Notes under the pieces: generated by a model
What the model saw: only the letters and a program-made list of their open reading frames with translations
Databases searched by the model: none
What the model was told of the DNA's origin: nothing
Shown here: positions 62,177 to 64,000 of the stretch, piece by piece
Layout of the letters: every line of letters begins with the position of its first letter
Position numbering within the stretch: the stretch's first letter is position 1
Program-made: the position numbers and the translations under genes
Assembly: GCF_000332095.2 (NCBI RefSeq)
Contig: NZ_KI913949.1
Span: 4,499,328 to 4,563,327 of the forward strand
DNA from: Leptolyngbya sp. PCC 6406
GTDB taxonomy: Bacteria; Cyanobacteriota; Cyanobacteriia; Phormidesmidales; Phormidesmidaceae
Direction: 5' to 3'
Length of the DNA stretch: 64,000 nt

Positions 62177-64000
62177 CCGTACTTCCCCTAAATTTATTTC
62201 TGGTTGATGAGGATCCCGTCTTTCGGCTGGGGTTACGGATTTGGCTGGAGCAGCGGCCCGAGTTTGCCATTGCCGGGGAGGCCAGTACCGCTGAGGAAAC
62301 TCTGACCCAGTTGACGAATCTACGGGCGGCGGCGGTCTCGGTGCAGGCGGATGCTGCGGCGATGGTCAGAGACCAATCCCAAGGGACCATCGCGGGACCG
62401 GAAATCACGGGGGTAGATGTGGTGATTCTAGACCTGGGGCTAGGGCTGGGCGATCCAGAACAACTGCCGGGACTGCGCCTCTGTGGCGATCTCAAGACCC
62501 GCTTTCCCGACTTGCCTATTCTGGTGCTGAGTGCCCAGGGGGATCCGGTGCTGCAAGCGGCAGCCCAGGCCATGGGGGCCGATGGCTTTGGCCTGCGGGG
62601 ATTGCCGGTACGGGATCTGGCGATGCTGATTCAGCACACGGCCCAGAGAACGGTGCCTACCCCCGCCCTTAACGATCCGCCGGAGGAAACCCGCCCTCGT
62701 TCTGGCTGGGTAAATCCCCTGGTGGCACTGCGGCGATCGGGATTGGCTCAGATTGCCACTGCGATCGCAGAAGTAGAGACCGAACAGGCCCAAGCCTCCC
62801 TTTGGTATAGACCAGTGTTGCAAGGCCGTCACCGGGAACTGCGGGCGGCCCGCTGGCTGGTGACCCGGATTCTACCGGAAGCCCCTGCCGCTGCCTCGGG
62901 TTTCCAATCTTCATCCTCGACATCCATGCCCCCGGCATCCATCCCGGCCATGATTGCGCCCCCCTCAACGGCATCATCTCCCTTGAGTCAATCGAGCTCC
63001 TCGGGGACAGCGATGCCCATGGCCATTACAGCGGTGACCAACGGACGCACCCGAGTTTGCGAGGCGGTGTTTCGCAAGCTGCAATATTCCCTCGACAACC
63101 AGAGCGATATTCCCCTGGAAATCGACATTCTGCGAGTCGAAAAGCGGCGGGAGTTGCTGTACCTGCTGCTGCGGGCCTTTGAGGATGTTCTGGACGATTT
63201 GGCCCAAGCCCAGCTCCCCCCCGGCCAGGTGGCTACCAAGGCTCCCACCCTGCTGCGGGATTTGTGGCTAACGGGGCTGACGGATTTTTTTGGCCGCTAC
63301 TACACCGCCACCGACAGCGACCTAGAGGGGCCGATGGTGGAGGTGCTGCGGCAGGAGGAGGCGACGGTGAAGCAGGGAATTTTAGCCCCAATTCCCGGTG
63401 TGGCGGATCTGGTGGGGCACCTGCTGTTTCAAGACTCGGTGGTGGTGGACGGGACCGCCTACATCGCCACGGCTCCTGAGGCACTGCGCCGCAGCCAATT
63501 ACTGTTGGAGAACCTGTTGATTCAGGTGGCCTGTGGCGTGATTCAGCCGCTGCTAAACCGTTGCGCCGATACGGAATCCTTTAAGCGCACTCTCTACCAG
63601 CGGCGGATGATGTCCAGCCGCGACATTGCCCGGTTTCGCAATGATTTGTCTTGGCGCTATCGTTGGCAGCGCTGGGTGTCGGAACCTAAGGCTATCTTTG
63701 AGAGCCAGCACCAACTTTTTGCCTTTGCGCCGGAGGGGATTCAGACCCAGTGGATCTATGCGCCTCGACAGGCGGAGTTGGAGACTCTGTCGGGGGTGCA
63801 GTATACCCTCACCCTGGCGATGGAGGCGCGGGATGCCATCTCTCCTCGGCTGCGGGCCGCGATCGCGTTTGTCGGTAGTGGTGTCGTCTATGTCCTGACG
63901 GAGGTGGTGGGGCGCGGCATTGGCTTGGTGGGGCGCGGCATCCTCAAGGGGGTCGGCAGCGCTTGGCAGGAGGGTCGCCTGAGATCGCGATCGCGGGATG
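62173..64000 (+). CDS. Receiver-domain protein fused to DUF3685 (Ycf55-like), partial
   Basis: It runs off the window end after 609 codons. A receiver-like N-terminus (about residues 5-155) has VVILDLGLGLG with the acceptor Asp, and DEDPVFRLGLRIWLEQRP at the start. A Ser/Pro/Ala-rich linker with ASPASI repeats follows, then the DUF3685 region at about 295-600: EIDILRVEKRRELLYLLLRA FEDVLDDL, YTATDSDLEGPMVEVLRQEE and LLENLLIQVACGVIQPLLNR. DUF3685 is related to Ycf55 of algal plastids. The role is unknown, but the receiver suggests signal input. ATGA coupling to the 605-aa gene. Confidence 0.8.
   Translation, partial: MTVLPLNLFLVDEDPVFRLGLRIWLEQRPEFAIAGEASTAEETLTQLTNLRAAAVSVQADAAAMVRDQSQGTIAGPEITGVDVVILDLGLGLGDPEQLPGLRLCGDLKTRFPDLPILVLSAQGDPVLQAAAQAMGADGFGLRGLPVRDLAMLIQHTAQRTVPTPALNDPPEETRPRSGWVNPLVALRRSGLAQIATAIAEVETEQAQASLWYRPVLQGRHRELRAARWLVTRILPEAPAAASGFQSSSSTSMPPASIPAMIAPPSTASSPLSQSSSSGTAMPMAITAVTNGRTRVCEAVFRKLQYSLDNQSDIPLEIDILRVEKRRELLYLLLRAFEDVLDDLAQAQLPPGQVATKAPTLLRDLWLTGLTDFFGRYYTATDSDLEGPMVEVLRQEEATVKQGILAPIPGVADLVGHLLFQDSVVVDGTAYIATAPEALRRSQLLLENLLIQVACGVIQPLLNRCADTESFKRTLYQRRMMSSRDIARFRNDLSWRYRWQRWVSEPKAIFESQHQLFAFAPEGIQTQWIYAPRQAELETLSGVQYTLTLAMEARDAISPRLRAAIAFVGSGVVYVLTEVVGRGIGLVGRGILKGVGSAWQEGRLRSRSRD

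Overview
The window comes from a cyanobacterial chromosome. The octamer GCGATCGC (HIP1) recurs throughout, inside and between genes. Several families are cyanobacterial or plastid-related (DUF3386, DUF6439, a receiver fused to a DUF3685/Ycf55-like region). Short tandem repeat arrays and dispersed 'gtaggggc(a/g)' repeats fill many gaps. The sequence does not let me name a species. I found no rRNA, tRNA or CRISPR array.

Layout. 0-13 kb: pstB, a large PAS/GAF/GGDEF/EAL protein, a deaminase, a P-type Ca2+-ATPase, trpB with an RNase D-like gene, an SRPBCC protein and an SLC13-RCK transporter. 13-18.2 kb: an ABC-2 permease between inverted repeat copies, then a BMP-family uptake operon (binding protein and two permeases, no ATPase). 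18.2-23.2 kb: gene-poor and repeat-rich, with an Uma2 remnant, a PEP-CTERM/DUF4114 protein, a MerR-like HTH protein between MITEs, a coiled-coil protein and a perfect 48-bp palindrome. 23.2-31.8 kb: SRPBCC proteins, a PNPOx-like protein, Hsp33, a polar amino acid ABC ATPase, a pseudouridine synthase, a GAF-GGDEF cyclase and a membrane protein paired with a PBP-VWA lipoprotein. 31.8-36.2 kb is an accessory island: an MntA-like antitoxin with a broken HepT partner, a HEPN/DUF4145 gene and a DUF6602 nuclease-like gene between two copies of a 135-137 bp MITE, an Uma2 endonuclease, and a wrecked IS4-family transposase interrupted by another MITE.

36.2-46 kb: a contractile-injection-type AAA+ ATPase with a tiny coupled partner, a [2Fe-2S] protein, minE-minD-minC, a creatininase, asnS, small conserved proteins and a cysteine hydrolase. 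46-48.3 kb is a second degraded island: an hsdM tail, a DUF433/DUF5615 toxin-antitoxin pair whose toxin end is displaced by an intact IS630 element with a TA duplication, and a PIN/DUF3368 pseudogene. 48.3-57.2 kb: a TonB-dependent iron/haem/corrinoid-type uptake operon (permease, ATPase, receptor, two binding proteins, TVP38), with a divergent operon of two small membrane proteins and DUF3386. 57.2-64 kb: a YbaK deacylase, an OmpR-type regulator, a cold-shock/sunset-domain membrane protein and an ATGA-coupled pair (605-aa helical membrane protein, DUF3685 regulator) that runs off the end.

Housekeeping blocks (min, trpB, asnS, pstB, hslO) look ordinary. The two islands hold the novelty: stacked toxin-antitoxin, HEPN and nuclease modules whose decay can be read at base level because TA-targeting elements sit inside genes and can be removed on paper to restore the reading frames. 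The best candidate for an undescribed system is the DUF4145-DUF6602 pair between the two MITE copies.
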